Shown here one piece after another: positions 15,108-24,828 of a stretch of DNA of 64,000 nucleotides. The translations under genes were made by a program, and so were the position numbers. Origin of the DNA: Prevotella sp. (GTDB lineage: Bacteria > Bacteroidota > Bacteroidia > Bacteroidales > Bacteroidaceae); contig JAFPVC010000006.1 in assembly GCA_017413085.1 (NCBI GenBank), positions 1 through 64,000 on the forward strand. The letters run 5' to 3'. The notes beneath the pieces were generated by a model, which was not told the DNA's origin, did no database searches, and saw only the letters and a list, made by a program, of their open reading frames with translations. Within the stretch, counting starts at the first letter, position 1; every line of letters starts with the position of its first letter.

Positions 15108-15115
15108 TACCTTTG
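15108..15115 (+). promoter_or_regulatory. -7 box of the symporter gene
   Basis: TACCTTTG. No clear TTTG lies at the -33 position. The leader is about 30 nt. Confidence 0.6.
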
Positions 15116-15149
15116 CAACCGCAATGCGCATTGACGAGAAAAAAAGATT

Positions 15150-16646
15150 ATGAACTGGATAGATTTCATCGTATTTATTTTGTTCACCGCAGGCATAGTG
15201 GTGATGGGGAGCCTGTTCTACCGCAGGGACACGAGTGCCAATGAATTTACCAACGCTGGCCGCAGCATACCCGGCTGGGTGGTGGGCATGAGCATTTTCT
15301 CCACCTACGTGTCGAGCATCAGTTATCTGGGCAACCCTGGCAAGTCGTATGCCGCAGACTGGAACCCATTTGTTTTCGGCCTGAGCATACCCATAGCCTG
15401 CGGGATTGCTGCACGGTGGTTTGTACCGTTCTACCGTTCCCACACGTCGATGTCGGCCTACGCTTTTCTTGAGGAACGCTTCGGCCGTTGGGCAAGGGTG
15501 TATGCCACAGTGTGCTATCTGCTCACGCAGGTGGCACGCATGGGTTCCATTCTCTTCCTGCTCGCCATGCCTATGAATGTGCTGATGGGATGGGATTTGC
15601 GCACGGTCATTGTGGTCACGTCGGCCGCCATCGTATTCTATTCCATGCTTGGCGGCATGAAAGCGGTGATATGGACTGAGGCCATACAGGGTTTTATCTT
15701 GATAGGCGGAGCGGTGGTGTGCCTTGCCGTGCTGCTATGTTCCATGCCCGGAGGCCCTGCACAGGCACTGGCCATAGCATGGGAGGCCACCACCAGCACA
15801 GGCGGCAACAAATTCTCGCTCGGTTCGTTTGACATGCTTGACCTCGGCAGCTGCACCTTCTGGGTGTGCCTGATATATGGTGTGTTCATCAACCTGCAGA
15901 ACTACGGCATAGACCAGAACTACGTGCAGCGTTACCACACTGCCAAGACAGAAAAAGAGGCGCGCCATGCGGCATTGTTCGGTGGCTGGCTCTACATACC
16001 CGTATCGGCATTATTCTTCCTAATCGGTACATGCCTGTACAGTTACTACCGAGTACACCCCGATGCTCAGGTCACGGCATTTGAAGCGGCCGGCAAGACA
16101 GACTATGTGTTTCCATACTTCATAGTACACGCCCTGCCAACAGGACTGACCGGACTGCTCATCGCATCGGTGTTTGCAGCCGGCATGAGCACCGTGGCAA
16201 CGAGTGTTACGTCGTGTGCCACGGTGATATACGAAGAGGTGAAACGTTACGGGCACAGACACACGTCGGACGTACTGATGCTAAAGGCAGCGTCGCTCGC
16301 CGTGGGCGTGCTAGGCAGCATAGTGGCACTGGCACTGGTCAACGTGGACAGCATTCTGGATGCGTGGTGGAAACTGTCGAGTGTCTTCTCTGGCGGAATG
16401 CTGGGCTTGTTCCTTCTGGGATATATGTCGCACAGAGTCAAGAATGTGCATGCAGCACTCGGCGTACTGTGCGGCTTCGTCGTGATAGCGTGGATTTCGG
16501 CATGGCAGTGGATTGGACTGCCCGACCCCGGACTTCACGAATATCTTGCCATAGTGCTCGGCACGATGACCATCTTCGTGGTGGGCTTTTCAGCTTGTCT
16601 GATAACAAGAAAAAAATCGCATAAAAGAGGGCTTAAACACCTATAA
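15150..16646 (+). CDS. Sodium:solute symporter (SSS family)
   Basis: The product has 498 residues with about 13 predicted membrane spans. SSS landmarks are present: N-terminal FRRDTSANEFTNAGRSIPGW-like segment, FSTYVSSISYLGNPGKSYA (Na2 site region), YSMLGGMKAVIWTEAIQGFI, and ASVFAAGMSTVATSVTSCAT (TM8-type Na site). Substrate is not predictable; sialic acid, sugar and amino-acid transporters share these features. The gene stands alone; its stop codon is embedded in the left arm of the repeat hairpin that follows. Confidence 0.9.
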   Translation: MNWIDFIVFILFTAGIVVMGSLFYRRDTSANEFTNAGRSIPGWVVGMSIFSTYVSSISYLGNPGKSYAADWNPFVFGLSIPIACGIAARWFVPFYRSHTSMSAYAFLEERFGRWARVYATVCYLLTQVARMGSILFLLAMPMNVLMGWDLRTVIVVTSAAIVFYSMLGGMKAVIWTEAIQGFILIGGAVVCLAVLLCSMPGGPAQALAIAWEATTSTGGNKFSLGSFDMLDLGSCTFWVCLIYGVFINLQNYGIDQNYVQRYHTAKTEKEARHAALFGGWLYIPVSALFFLIGTCLYSYYRVHPDAQVTAFEAAGKTDYVFPYFIVHALPTGLTGLLIASVFAAGMSTVATSVTSCATVIYEEVKRYGHRHTSDVLMLKAASLAVGVLGSIVALALVNVDSILDAWWKLSSVFSGGMLGLFLLGYMSHRVKNVHAALGVLCGFVVIAWISAWQWIGLPDPGLHEYLAIVLGTMTIFVVGFSACLITRKKSHKRGLKHL

Positions 16647-16748
16647 TGCAATCAGCACCTGATTACAGTGTAATCAGGTGCTGATTGCATGGTAATTTGG
16701 GCCTGATTAGGGGGTAATTGGGCCCTAATTACAACACCCCTTGTAACA
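16646..16748. repeat. 22-bp periodic GTAAT-N9-ATTAC repeat, locus 1 (includes a 21-bp perfect hairpin)
   Basis: Four units are visible. The first two form a perfect 21-bp stem (16646-16666 and 16670-16690) with loop AGT, which also serves as a terminator-like structure after the symporter. Units 3 and 4 have cores TTGGGCCTG and TGGGCCCTA. The edge facing the polysaccharide cluster is CAACACCCCTTG (16732-16743). This is the inverse of the edge of locus 2 at 29733-29744. Confidence 0.85.
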
Positions 16749-16757
16749 TATTGATTA

Positions 16758-18608
16758 TCAGAACTTCTTTCCGAAAATTATACTACCGAATGTCAATGCG
16801 AGAACTTTCACATCAAACCAGAAAGAACGATGACCAAGGTAATAGAGGTCGAGTTCAAGTCGTCGCAACATCTTCTCCATCGTGTCGGTATAGCCGTTAT
16901 AGAGTGTGGCATAACTGGTAACGCCTGGACGTATCTGATAGAGGAAGGCATAGCGCGGGTCGTGCTGCATTATCTGGTCAATGAAATGCTTGCGCTCAGG
17001 ACGATAGCCCACAAAAGCCATGTCGCCGCACAATACATTCCACAGTTGCGGCAGTTCGTCGAGATGATGACGACGCAGGAAACGTCCTATGCGCGTAAGA
17101 CGCGGATCATCATCGCCGCCCTTATGGCTCAGTTGCGGTCCCATGGCCTCAGCATCAAGGCGCATGCTGCGGTATTTGTAAATACGGAACGGACGTCCGA
17201 AACGTCCTATACGCTCCTGCACATAGATAGCCGGTCCACCATCATCGAGTTTAATCAGTATGTAACTTAGCAGGAAGAGCGGCGAGAACACCACTATGCA
17301 GGCTGCGGCAATCATCATGTCGATGAAGCGTTTCATGCCGCGTTCCAAAGCGGTCATGCCGTCGGGAATAAAGGCGGTGACATCCTTCTCTACCATATTG
17401 GACGGCAAACCCATGGTGCCGAAGACACGTATCTTCTCTTCCATCTTCTCCACTGGCACTGCTGCATTCCATGCCTCCTCGCCATACTCCTTGCGCCATG
17501 CCTGACGATGAGTGTGCGTTTCGTATGCAGCTATGCGCCAATTGATTACCCAGTGCATCAGTATCCACATCAGCACCGCCACTACAAAGCACAAGGTGGG
17601 CGACGCACCATTACAAGACATGAACCATGCCACTGCAGCGAAGATAATCGGAATAAAGACGATAGCCGCTGCCACACCATAGCGCGTTATGCCTGTGCGG
17701 TAGAGTTTGCTGTTTATCTGGTTGCGGTCTTGGGTGAATACCTCACGACCATCGCGCAGACGGCTGCCCATCACGCGCACTATCTCAAGCACTGGAAGCA
17801 GCATGACTGCCACTGCAACCGGCATGGCACCATTAACATATTCACGCCCAGAACCGCGACAGATGACAATGAACACGTAAGTCACGAAGAAACCAAGGAT
17901 ATAACTGCCGGAATTGCCCATAGAGCAGTGTTCCCATCGTTTCCAGAAGGTTTTAATGACCCAATATGGCGTGATGACGCCCAGTACGGAGGCTGTAATG
18001 AGCATAGGCGTGATACGCTGCGACCTCACAAGAATTGGAACGAAACACAGCAGCATAATAATACCCACGGCACTGACAAGACTGTCGAAACCGTCGAGCA
18101 AGCGAAACGATGAAATAATAACGAATGCCACCAACACGGTAAGGGGTGCTGCAACCCACATGGGTATGGCATGCAGTCCGAAGAATCCGTGCAGGTCCGT
18201 CAGTGCCATATCCGACACGGCAAACACGCATGAAGCAAGGAATATAGCCACAGTGCGTATGCCCGACGAGGCCCCGTGGATGTCATATTTCAATCCAACA
18301 AGATAAAGGATAAGGGTGCCTGTGATGAGCGAAAACATACGCGGCACCATCGACATGCACGCCTTGGCCAGCATTGCCCACGGCAAGACCATGGGTATGA
18401 GCAGCGACGAGCACAACGAAAGCAGAATGATGGGCAGGATGGACAGACCGGCAATCTGATACACACGCACTCCGTCGCGCGAGAGGTCGTCGCCCTTGCG
18501 GTCCCATTGGTTCTTGACGCTCACCACCATCATGCGCGGCAGTATGTAGATGCTCAGCGCGACGGCAATGGAAAAGGCCAGTGATGTTATAATAAGAATA
18601 TAGTTCAT
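16758..18608 (-). CDS. Polysaccharide initiating transferase: WecA/MraY-like domain fused to a WcaJ/WbaP-type sugar transferase
   Basis: The product has 616 residues from ATG 18608 (just past the upstream stop). Residues 1-~340 are a multispan membrane domain with remnants of WecA/MraY motifs: LVGLKYDIHG (103-112), FRLLDGFDSL (168-177), MGNSGSYILGF (230-240). The usual DD pair reads YD, and MGDxGS reads MGNSGS, so metal-binding Asp residues appear lost. Residues ~420-616 form a bacterial sugar transferase (KRFIDMMIAAACIVVFSPLF, YKYRSMRLDAE, RRHHLDELPQLWNVL, GYRPERKHF) with the catalytic Asp-Glu pair intact. This half should load the first sugar phosphate onto undecaprenyl phosphate. It is the last gene of the polysaccharide operon. 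Confidence 0.85.
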   Translation of the reverse strand: MNYILIITSLAFSIAVALSIYILPRMMVVSVKNQWDRKGDDLSRDGVRVYQIAGLSILPIILLSLCSSLLIPMVLPWAMLAKACMSMVPRMFSLITGTLILYLVGLKYDIHGASSGIRTVAIFLASCVFAVSDMALTDLHGFFGLHAIPMWVAAPLTVLVAFVIISSFRLLDGFDSLVSAVGIIMLLCFVPILVRSQRITPMLITASVLGVITPYWVIKTFWKRWEHCSMGNSGSYILGFFVTYVFIVICRGSGREYVNGAMPVAVAVMLLPVLEIVRVMGSRLRDGREVFTQDRNQINSKLYRTGITRYGVAAAIVFIPIIFAAVAWFMSCNGASPTLCFVVAVLMWILMHWVINWRIAAYETHTHRQAWRKEYGEEAWNAAVPVEKMEEKIRVFGTMGLPSNMVEKDVTAFIPDGMTALERGMKRFIDMMIAAACIVVFSPLFLLSYILIKLDDGGPAIYVQERIGRFGRPFRIYKYRSMRLDAEAMGPQLSHKGGDDDPRLTRIGRFLRRHHLDELPQLWNVLCGDMAFVGYRPERKHFIDQIMQHDPRYAFLYQIRPGVTSYATLYNGYTDTMEKMLRRLELDLYYLGHRSFWFDVKVLALTFGSIIFGKKF

Positions 18609-18609
18609 A

Positions 18610-19380
18610 TCAATTAAACAGATAACTCTTAATACGCTCGGCAATCTTCGGCAACAGCCGCCTGACGGGATACAGACAACTTACCGGCACGCTATTCTTG
18701 CGGAAGGCACGCATGATGTTTCGGTTGCCGCGTATGACATTGTGCAGCGTACCGTTGCTCTCACCCCCCTCACGCATACGCACCAGACAGTGTGGCAGGT
18801 AACGGCTGCGCAGTTGATGCTTCTCTATTAACCTGAGCATCAGTTCAAAGTCGGCTGACACGGCAAACGATGTATCGAATGCACCGTAGCGCACGAGCAG
18901 TTCACGCTTCACGTAGAACGTGGGATGGGCCGGATGCCATCCACGGCTGAACGCCCCCTGAGTATATGGACTGCCTTGCCAGTGGCGCACCACCTGTGTA
19001 GTATCAGCGGCACGTACGTATACCAAATCGGCGAAAGTGCAGTCAATACCACCCTGTTCAAAGGCTTCACTTATCCACTCAAGCACATGGTCATCAGCAT
19101 AGAAATCGTCGCTGTTCAATATACCCACCACCTCGCCAGTGGCATGGGCTATGCCGCGGTTCATGGCATCATACAGTCCGCTGTCCTTTTCGGAATAGAT
19201 ACACATGCGTCCGTTGAAGCGGGGTTCATACTCACGTGCTATGCGCAACGTGTCGTCGGTCGACATACCATCTTGAATCACAACCTCATAGTCGTGATGA
19301 GTCTGGCGAAGAATGCTGTCAAGCGTGTCGCTGAGCGTCCGTGCGCTGTTATATGTAGCAGTGACAATGGAAATCTTCAT
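18610..19380 (-). CDS. Glycosyltransferase family 2
   Basis: The product has 256 residues from ATG 19380, coupled by ATGA overlap to the nucleotidyltransferase. The GT-A fold is clear: ISIVTATYNSARTL, YEVVIQDGMSTDDT, DSGLYDAMNRGIAHA, GILNSDDFYAD (DXD equivalent SDD) and HPTFYVKRELL. It is similar to WcaA/PglI-type side-chain transferases. It adds one sugar to the lipid-linked repeat unit; the sugar is unknown. Confidence 0.88.
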   Translation of the reverse strand: MKISIVTATYNSARTLSDTLDSILRQTHHDYEVVIQDGMSTDDTLRIAREYEPRFNGRMCIYSEKDSGLYDAMNRGIAHATGEVVGILNSDDFYADDHVLEWISEAFEQGGIDCTFADLVYVRAADTTQVVRHWQGSPYTQGAFSRGWHPAHPTFYVKRELLVRYGAFDTSFAVSADFELMLRLIEKHQLRSRYLPHCLVRMREGGESNGTLHNVIRGNRNIMRAFRKNSVPVSCLYPVRRLLPKIAERIKSYLFN

Positions 19381-20450
19381 TTCATTCCGAAGGCTATTGA
19401 CGAAGGTTTGAGCAAGTGACTCCACAGTTGGGTGAGGAACGTGCCTGCAAGGGTCTCTTTGGCATACACTATTCGGTGCTTCCATGTGTTGGAGCGCCAG
19501 CGGCGGAGCTTATAGCACATCTCACTGAAGATATTTGCCGGATGCTCGTCAGAGAATTCAGGCGTGATGATATCGTTCAGACTGCGCTGCAGCATATCGG
19601 GAGCTATGCAGTACTCAGGGAAGAGCGAAATGTCAAAGCCAAGATTCTCTACGCATATAGCACTGACAACATCAAAGTAGGCACGCATGCCCGTGCGCTC
19701 CATAATGTCTGTCAACCATTGCCAGTCTATCTTGCTGCTATGCTTGCTTGCAAACAAACCGCAGTCTATCACCTGACGGAGCGTGGCCTGCGAAGCGGTG
19801 AAATTCTCGGCAGAATGTCGCAACAAGTAAAGCAACGTATGAGCCTCATCCCACGGAAGATGCTCTTCAAGTTCCCGTTCTATTTCTGCCGATGATTTAT
19901 GGCCGTGAACATTGAGGAAGGAATGGTGGTTCTCTACTGGCAAGCCGTCTATCATAAACGTCGAGTGCTTATGCTCGCTATAGTCAATCTTAATGCCCGT
20001 CTGCTCAATCAGTTCGTTTGAGCGTTTATAGTCCTTGCCGCAGTATATGTCGATGTCGCTTGCGGTGCGCAATTCCGGATCGGGATAGCACAACGAAAGA
20101 GGATAGCCCTTCAGCACCTGCACCTCAATGCCATGCTTCTCGTAAAACTTCGTGAGTTTGGTCAGCACAGCCAACTGTTGCTGATACTTCTTACGCTGGG
20201 GAATCTCCAGTCCCATCCACGTAAGTTTCAACCGCCGCATCTCCCTGCTGTTCAGCTTGCAGTCGGGGTCATTATTAAGTCCGCTCTTAACGTAGCCACT
20301 GAATGCCAGCTGCGCAACACCATTGCGTGCAGCATCTCTTATCACCTTATCCCAGTCCACATCATATATATCATCAGGCAAAGGCTTTGGATAGCCAATG
20401 GCATGGCTGATGAGACAAAGTAGGGTGTCTTGTGTAGAAGTATTACGCAT
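19377..20450 (-). CDS. Putative nucleotidyltransferase (PF14907-type)
   Basis: The product has 357 residues. The nucleotidyltransferase-like core holds VLKGYPLSLCYPDPELRTAS and DIDIYCGKDY (LKG...R...DID signature), followed by a helical region. Members of this family occur scattered in O-antigen/capsule loci and may transfer a nucleotide or phospho-group to sugars or act with glycosyltransferases; the real reaction is not established. ATG 20450 overlaps the TGA of the upstream gene by one base; a GTG one codon earlier is possible. Confidence 0.75.
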   Translation of the reverse strand: MRNTSTQDTLLCLISHAIGYPKPLPDDIYDVDWDKVIRDAARNGVAQLAFSGYVKSGLNNDPDCKLNSREMRRLKLTWMGLEIPQRKKYQQQLAVLTKLTKFYEKHGIEVQVLKGYPLSLCYPDPELRTASDIDIYCGKDYKRSNELIEQTGIKIDYSEHKHSTFMIDGLPVENHHSFLNVHGHKSSAEIERELEEHLPWDEAHTLLYLLRHSAENFTASQATLRQVIDCGLFASKHSSKIDWQWLTDIMERTGMRAYFDVVSAICVENLGFDISLFPEYCIAPDMLQRSLNDIITPEFSDEHPANIFSEMCYKLRRWRSNTWKHRIVYAKETLAGTFLTQLWSHLLKPSSIAFGMK

Positions 20451-21292
20451 CACTTGCTATTGTTGTTCTGGTTGTACTCATATATCTTCGCATCAACCAG
20501 CGTTCTGTACCAGTATGCCTGCATAAAGGCAAAAATATAGCCTGGTGTCCCGTCAAGGAAACCGAGCCTAAGGTAATATCTATACCAAAAAAAGAGTTTT
20601 GCACGCAGAAACATCGGCAGACGGTAATATAGTCCGTCACGCAGTTTCTTTGCTTTCTCCGGCTGACCGTCAAGAATAGCATTCTCGCGTCCAGAGCGTC
20701 TGTCGAAATAATCCTGCACCTCGCGAGCGGCATACCAGTTGTGTTTGTCGATATAAGAATCCAGCGTCTTCAGCGTATGGTGTATGGCATCATTCCTGAG
20801 ATTAACGCATCGTCCTTCAGCGAGCACGATATGCTCACCCATGGCACGCTCTTCAAACCTGCCTTTTCCATACTTGAATATCGTGATTTTCTGGAAAGGA
20901 TAAAAACCGCCATACTTCAGGTAGCGGCCAAGGAACTCAACCTTGTAGCGCATCATGAATCCCGAAACATCGTCGTCGTGGTGCTTAGCGAGTAAACCCT
21001 CAAGTTCTGTGCGCAGTTCTGGCGTAACAACCTCGTCGGCATCCAGTCGAAATACCCACGTTGTTCTTATGCCAGTGTTGTCAATAGCCCAGTTAAACTG
21101 ACGACCGTAATCCACAAACGGCTCATGAATGACGACCTCAACGCCAAGACCACGTGCAATCTCAACAGTATGGTCTGTTGAACCGCTGTCGACCACCACA
21201 ATGCGCTTCACCCACCCCTCAACGGAGCGTATGCAGCGTTTTATGTTAGTCTCCTCATTCTTCGTGAGGATTATGACGGTCATGTCAGTCAT
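20450..21292 (-). CDS. Glycosyltransferase family 2, WaaE/KdtX-like
   Basis: The product has 280 residues. MTVIILTKNEETNIKRCIRS, VVVDSGSTDHTVEIA, RQFNWAIDN and FRLDADEVVTPEL (DAD acceptor-metal motif) identify a GT-A enzyme. The C-terminal AKLFFWYRYYLRLGFLDGTP segment is typical of the WaaE-like subgroup (beta-1,4-glucosyl/galactosyl type). It overlaps the upstream gene by 4 nt. Within the cluster it probably adds a sugar to the repeat unit. Confidence 0.88.
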   Translation of the reverse strand: MTDMTVIILTKNEETNIKRCIRSVEGWVKRIVVVDSGSTDHTVEIARGLGVEVVIHEPFVDYGRQFNWAIDNTGIRTTWVFRLDADEVVTPELRTELEGLLAKHHDDDVSGFMMRYKVEFLGRYLKYGGFYPFQKITIFKYGKGRFEERAMGEHIVLAEGRCVNLRNDAIHHTLKTLDSYIDKHNWYAAREVQDYFDRRSGRENAILDGQPEKAKKLRDGLYYRLPMFLRAKLFFWYRYYLRLGFLDGTPGYIFAFMQAYWYRTLVDAKIYEYNQNNNSK

Positions 21293-22482
21293 TGGCTAAT
21301 CAATTTATTGTATAGGTCGATATATTTCTTGAAGCAATTTTGCCAGTCATGCGTCTGCTCTGCATGACGGCGACATTCTTCTCGTGTAATCATCGTCGAC
21401 CCGTTGCAAATGTTCCTAACTGCATCAGCAATTTTTTCTATGTTGCCACACTCAACGACAATGCCTGTCTTGTCTGTTATGGATTCTGCACTGCCACCCG
21501 TACGATAGGTGACAACCGGTGTTCCACAGGCCTGCGCTTCAAGGTTTATTGTGGGGTAGTTGTCTTCGTATGTAGGATTTACAAGCACGTCAGCATTGCA
21601 GTACACATTAACCAACTCCCCTATATTGTTTGTACGACATATACCCGTTATCCCGTCAGGCAATGCGTTAATTTCCTTCTGTGTCAGTCCTACAAGTGTT
21701 ATGTTATAATCTGCAGGCAGCAACTCTCTTAATCTTATGAAGTCAGGAAGTCCCTTGAGCATTTTCCAGTTGCTTGCCACTCCAAGTATGTTATATCCCT
21801 TTCGTAAAATATGCTGCTGCGGTGAAAAAACATCAACATCAATACCATTGTGAATTACCACTGTGTTTGCATTGCCAAGGAAAGACTGCTTAACATATCT
21901 GTCGAGCCACTCAGACACTGGTACAATAGTCAGGTTGGGTAACGAAGAAAACAGTTTTTTCTTCAGTTCAAAGTTTCTTCTGCTACGGTCAAAAAACAAA
22001 CTTTTGGGATATGCTTTACGGTTCACACAGTCATGGCACTGCTCTTTCCATTTGAAACAGCCATCATACTCGAAATGTGTACAGTGTCCTGTAAATGCCC
22101 AGCAGTCATGTAGCGTCCACACCACCGGTTTGCCGTACTCCTTGAGAAACTCAAACAGTATCTTGTAATTCAAGTAATACCCATGTATGTTGTGCAGGTG
22201 AATGATGTCGGGCTGGATTTCTTTTATCTGCCGCACAAGCATCTTCGTATCAATCCTTGATGCCAATCCTTGGTTGTCAAGCAGCAGGGATTCCACACCA
22301 TGCCATGCCACACTGCCCTTACCTCCTATGTGGATAGTATTCAATGCAGAGCCGCCATTCTGTCTGCCGTATGCCATAAACACTTCCCAGCCACGTTGCA
22401 TCGCAAGTAGCCCTATCTGCTCAGCAATCCTGCCATGCGAGCCCCAGTTGGCACTGACATTTATCTGAAGTAGTTTCGGCAT
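21289..22482 (-). CDS. Glycosyltransferase family 4
   Basis: The product has 397 residues with a GT-B layout. The N-terminal acceptor domain has INVSANWGSHGRIAEQIG and TLHDCWAFTGHCTHFEYDGC; a Cys-rich CFKWKEQCHDC stretch follows. The C-terminal donor domain has GVASNWKMLKGLPDFI and VNPTYEDNYPTINLEAQACG (the E-x7-E motif). Proteins of this shape are common in Bacteroidetes polysaccharide loci; donor sugar unknown. Confidence 0.9.
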   Translation of the reverse strand: MPKLLQINVSANWGSHGRIAEQIGLLAMQRGWEVFMAYGRQNGGSALNTIHIGGKGSVAWHGVESLLLDNQGLASRIDTKMLVRQIKEIQPDIIHLHNIHGYYLNYKILFEFLKEYGKPVVWTLHDCWAFTGHCTHFEYDGCFKWKEQCHDCVNRKAYPKSLFFDRSRRNFELKKKLFSSLPNLTIVPVSEWLDRYVKQSFLGNANTVVIHNGIDVDVFSPQQHILRKGYNILGVASNWKMLKGLPDFIRLRELLPADYNITLVGLTQKEINALPDGITGICRTNNIGELVNVYCNADVLVNPTYEDNYPTINLEAQACGTPVVTYRTGGSAESITDKTGIVVECGNIEKIADAVRNICNGSTMITREECRRHAEQTHDWQNCFKKYIDLYNKLISQ

Positions 22483-22638
22483 TATAATATATTTCCTTTA
22501 CATGTTTATTAAATCTCCTCCGCCACTGCCAAATCCATAGCTCGCCATAGCAGTATGAGGCGATGCAGAGTGGTGGAACCCTTCGTGCGTTCTATGTTAT
22601 TGCTATTGTCGTTCTGCTGCATCTCTCTTCTTTTAATA

Positions 22639-23772
22639 TTATACCTGACTGCAAGGACCTTCGGTTATCATATTCTCTCCTCCATTTCTAATGGTGTTTA
22701 CCAAAGAAAGGAAATTACTTGCTGCTACCTTGGCGTTCCATGTCTCTGCCATAGTTTTATAGGCATTTTTCTGTATCATACATCTGCGGTCTCTGTCCTG
22801 AATCAAAGACTTTATACAATTGTACAAATCATCATTGTCACCGCTTTTGTATATCAATCCATTCTTCCCGTCATCTATTAAATATGGAACGGATCCAATG
22901 GCATCACTTGCCACCACGGCACAAGCACTGTTCATACTTTCATTTAATACTGCGCCCCATCCCTCTTGACGATTGGATGTAAACAGGAAAATGTCTGCCT
23001 TTTCCATGTACGCCCTAACGGTAACTGGAGGCAAACTGCCCAACAAACAAATACAATCATCCAGTCCCTCTTTTTCAATTGCTTGTTTGAGACTTTTTTC
23101 TTTAGACCCGATTCCAATAATACTGATATTGAAGTTTATGCCGTCCCCTTTTAGTTTCTTTGCTATATAGACAGTTGTTTCTGGATGTTTCCATTCTATA
23201 AGCCGTCCAACCCATAGTATAGATATACACGAGGAAGAATCCTTATTGTCATTCTTTGATGCAATTAGAGAGTCAACATCTTCATAATGCTTCACATCGG
23301 GGAAATAGCCCCATTTGAAACATTTATCAATGTGCAAACCAGACAAAACGTAGTCCCTTGCCACGAATGCGCCAGCACAAAGCATATATCCTTTGTTTAT
23401 ATAGTGCGATATATATTGATAGATGGGAAATTTCAAGTATCTACTAATAGTCTTGTAACGTCTTTCACTATAACAAAAAATCAATTTCCCATCAACATAG
23501 CGTTTCTTTACCAATGAAAGCGGCGCACTGGAATTATATATCACTACATCAAACTCATTTATAATACCATCTATCCTGCCTTTCGTTTTATCATTATATT
23601 TGAGTACGTATGAGGGTACTTCCTGATATCCATACCCCATTTTCCTGCGAAACTCAGGCACATCTATAGTTTCAACAAAATAATAGTTCCCATCACCAAA
23701 CAACTTATACATCTCATCAGCCAGAAACTTCTGGTGGTGATTATAATAATTAGTTAAGAATGCTACTTTCAT
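22639..23772 (-). CDS. Glycosyltransferase family 4
   Basis: The product has 377 residues and is GT-B: MKVAFLTNYYNHHQKFLADE at the start, then SILWVGRLIEWKHPETTVYI, LGSLPPVTVRAYMEKADIFL and NRQEGWGAVLNESMNSACAV (donor-site Glu pair). Its DNA is clearly more AT-rich than dprA-fabF, like the next six genes upstream, a usual sign of a horizontally exchanged capsule region. A 156-nt gap before the next gene contains nothing recognisable. Confidence 0.9.
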   Translation of the reverse strand: MKVAFLTNYYNHHQKFLADEMYKLFGDGNYYFVETIDVPEFRRKMGYGYQEVPSYVLKYNDKTKGRIDGIINEFDVVIYNSSAPLSLVKKRYVDGKLIFCYSERRYKTISRYLKFPIYQYISHYINKGYMLCAGAFVARDYVLSGLHIDKCFKWGYFPDVKHYEDVDSLIASKNDNKDSSSCISILWVGRLIEWKHPETTVYIAKKLKGDGINFNISIIGIGSKEKSLKQAIEKEGLDDCICLLGSLPPVTVRAYMEKADIFLFTSNRQEGWGAVLNESMNSACAVVASDAIGSVPYLIDDGKNGLIYKSGDNDDLYNCIKSLIQDRDRRCMIQKNAYKTMAETWNAKVAASNFLSLVNTIRNGGENMITEGPCSQV

Positions 23773-23817
23773 TGGTTGTACGTTGTCAGAACTTGGTTAG
23801 TGTGTAAAATGTGGAAT

Positions 23818-24828
23818 TTATGTTCTTCCTCCACATAAGACAGCCCATACAGGATGAATGCGTCGCAGAATCGCAGCCAAACACAGAATGATTAGCAATG
23901 TTATCATTGGGGCGAATATGAAATCGAGCAAGGCTCCTGTATAGTTCTTGCCCAGTAATATCAGAAATATCTTCTCTACAGACTCTAATATCATGTGGTG
24001 CGAACAGTAAATGAAGAAGGAAATTCTCATCCACCAACTAGGTTCCTTATTTATCGCAAGGATGTCTGCCGAAATCCAAATCAAGGGTATCTGTATCAGT
24101 CTCAATAAAATAATATCCTCCGTGCACGAGCATCCACTCATACATTCTATAATAAAGGAACATAACAACAAACATGCGCATACAGTTAGCAATCTCTTGT
24201 CGTAACATTTTTTACAGTAATCCTTGAAATGTATACCGACATAGGCTCCTAACAGCCAGGGGGATGAGTATGTTATGTAGTCGTTACTGATAATGTAGCT
24301 TGTCACTATGGCGGCAGTCAATAGAAATGCACCACTCCATTTGGACTTTAGTACAATGTAAAATAAAGGAGTAACAATTACATAGACAATCAGATTACGT
24401 ATAAACCATGTGATATTATACTGAGTTTTAATAAAAACATCAATGAACCATGTTACGACATCGTAGTCTGGCAGAGGCTTGTTTATTGAATTTCTTATTT
24501 GAGGTATTTGGTAAAGTGTCCATGTGAACATAAAGCCTATGAGGTTCCATATAATAAACGGTACCAGTAAACTCCTGCTTCTTGTATACCATTTGCCTTT
24601 TAATTTTGTATAATCGAAATTCTGAAAGAAAAGATAACCGCTAATTGCAAAAAACACAGGTACGATTACATCAGTGAAATGACTTGTAAAAAACTCTATG
24701 TAATATAGCCCGCCGGTTATGTGTTCTTGATAAATATCCAGCCCCACACTATGCCTTACTATGATGAGTAAAGCCATGATGAACGATAAATACGTTATCT
24801 TGTTTCTATATTCTAATGTGGTCGTCAT
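23818..24828 (-). CDS. Membrane acyltransferase (acyltransferase_3/OatA-WecH type)
   Basis: The product has 336 residues and about ten membrane spans. It begins EYRNKITYLSFIMALLIIV with the RHS (catalytic His) motif, followed by VPVFFAISGYLFF and SLLVPFIIWNLIGF, typical of acyltransferase_3 proteins that O-acetylate surface sugars from acetyl-CoA. ATG 24828 forms an ATGA overlap with the licD stop; the upstream TTG is less likely. Confidence 0.85.
   Translation of the reverse strand: MTTTLEYRNKITYLSFIMALLIIVRHSVGLDIYQEHITGGLYYIEFFTSHFTDVIVPVFFAISGYLFFQNFDYTKLKGKWYTRSRSLLVPFIIWNLIGFMFTWTLYQIPQIRNSINKPLPDYDVVTWFIDVFIKTQYNITWFIRNLIVYVIVTPLFYIVLKSKWSGAFLLTAAIVTSYIISNDYITYSSPWLLGAYVGIHFKDYCKKCYDKRLLTVCACLLLCSFIIECMSGCSCTEDIILLRLIQIPLIWISADILAINKEPSWWMRISFFIYCSHHMILESVEKIFLILLGKNYTGALLDFIFAPMITLLIILCLAAILRRIHPVWAVLCGGRT

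Noticed and set aside
16646-16748. CRISPR array
   Set aside because: Units are 22 bp with conserved ends and 3-nt spacers, no 25-40 nt spacers, no cas genes anywhere in the window.
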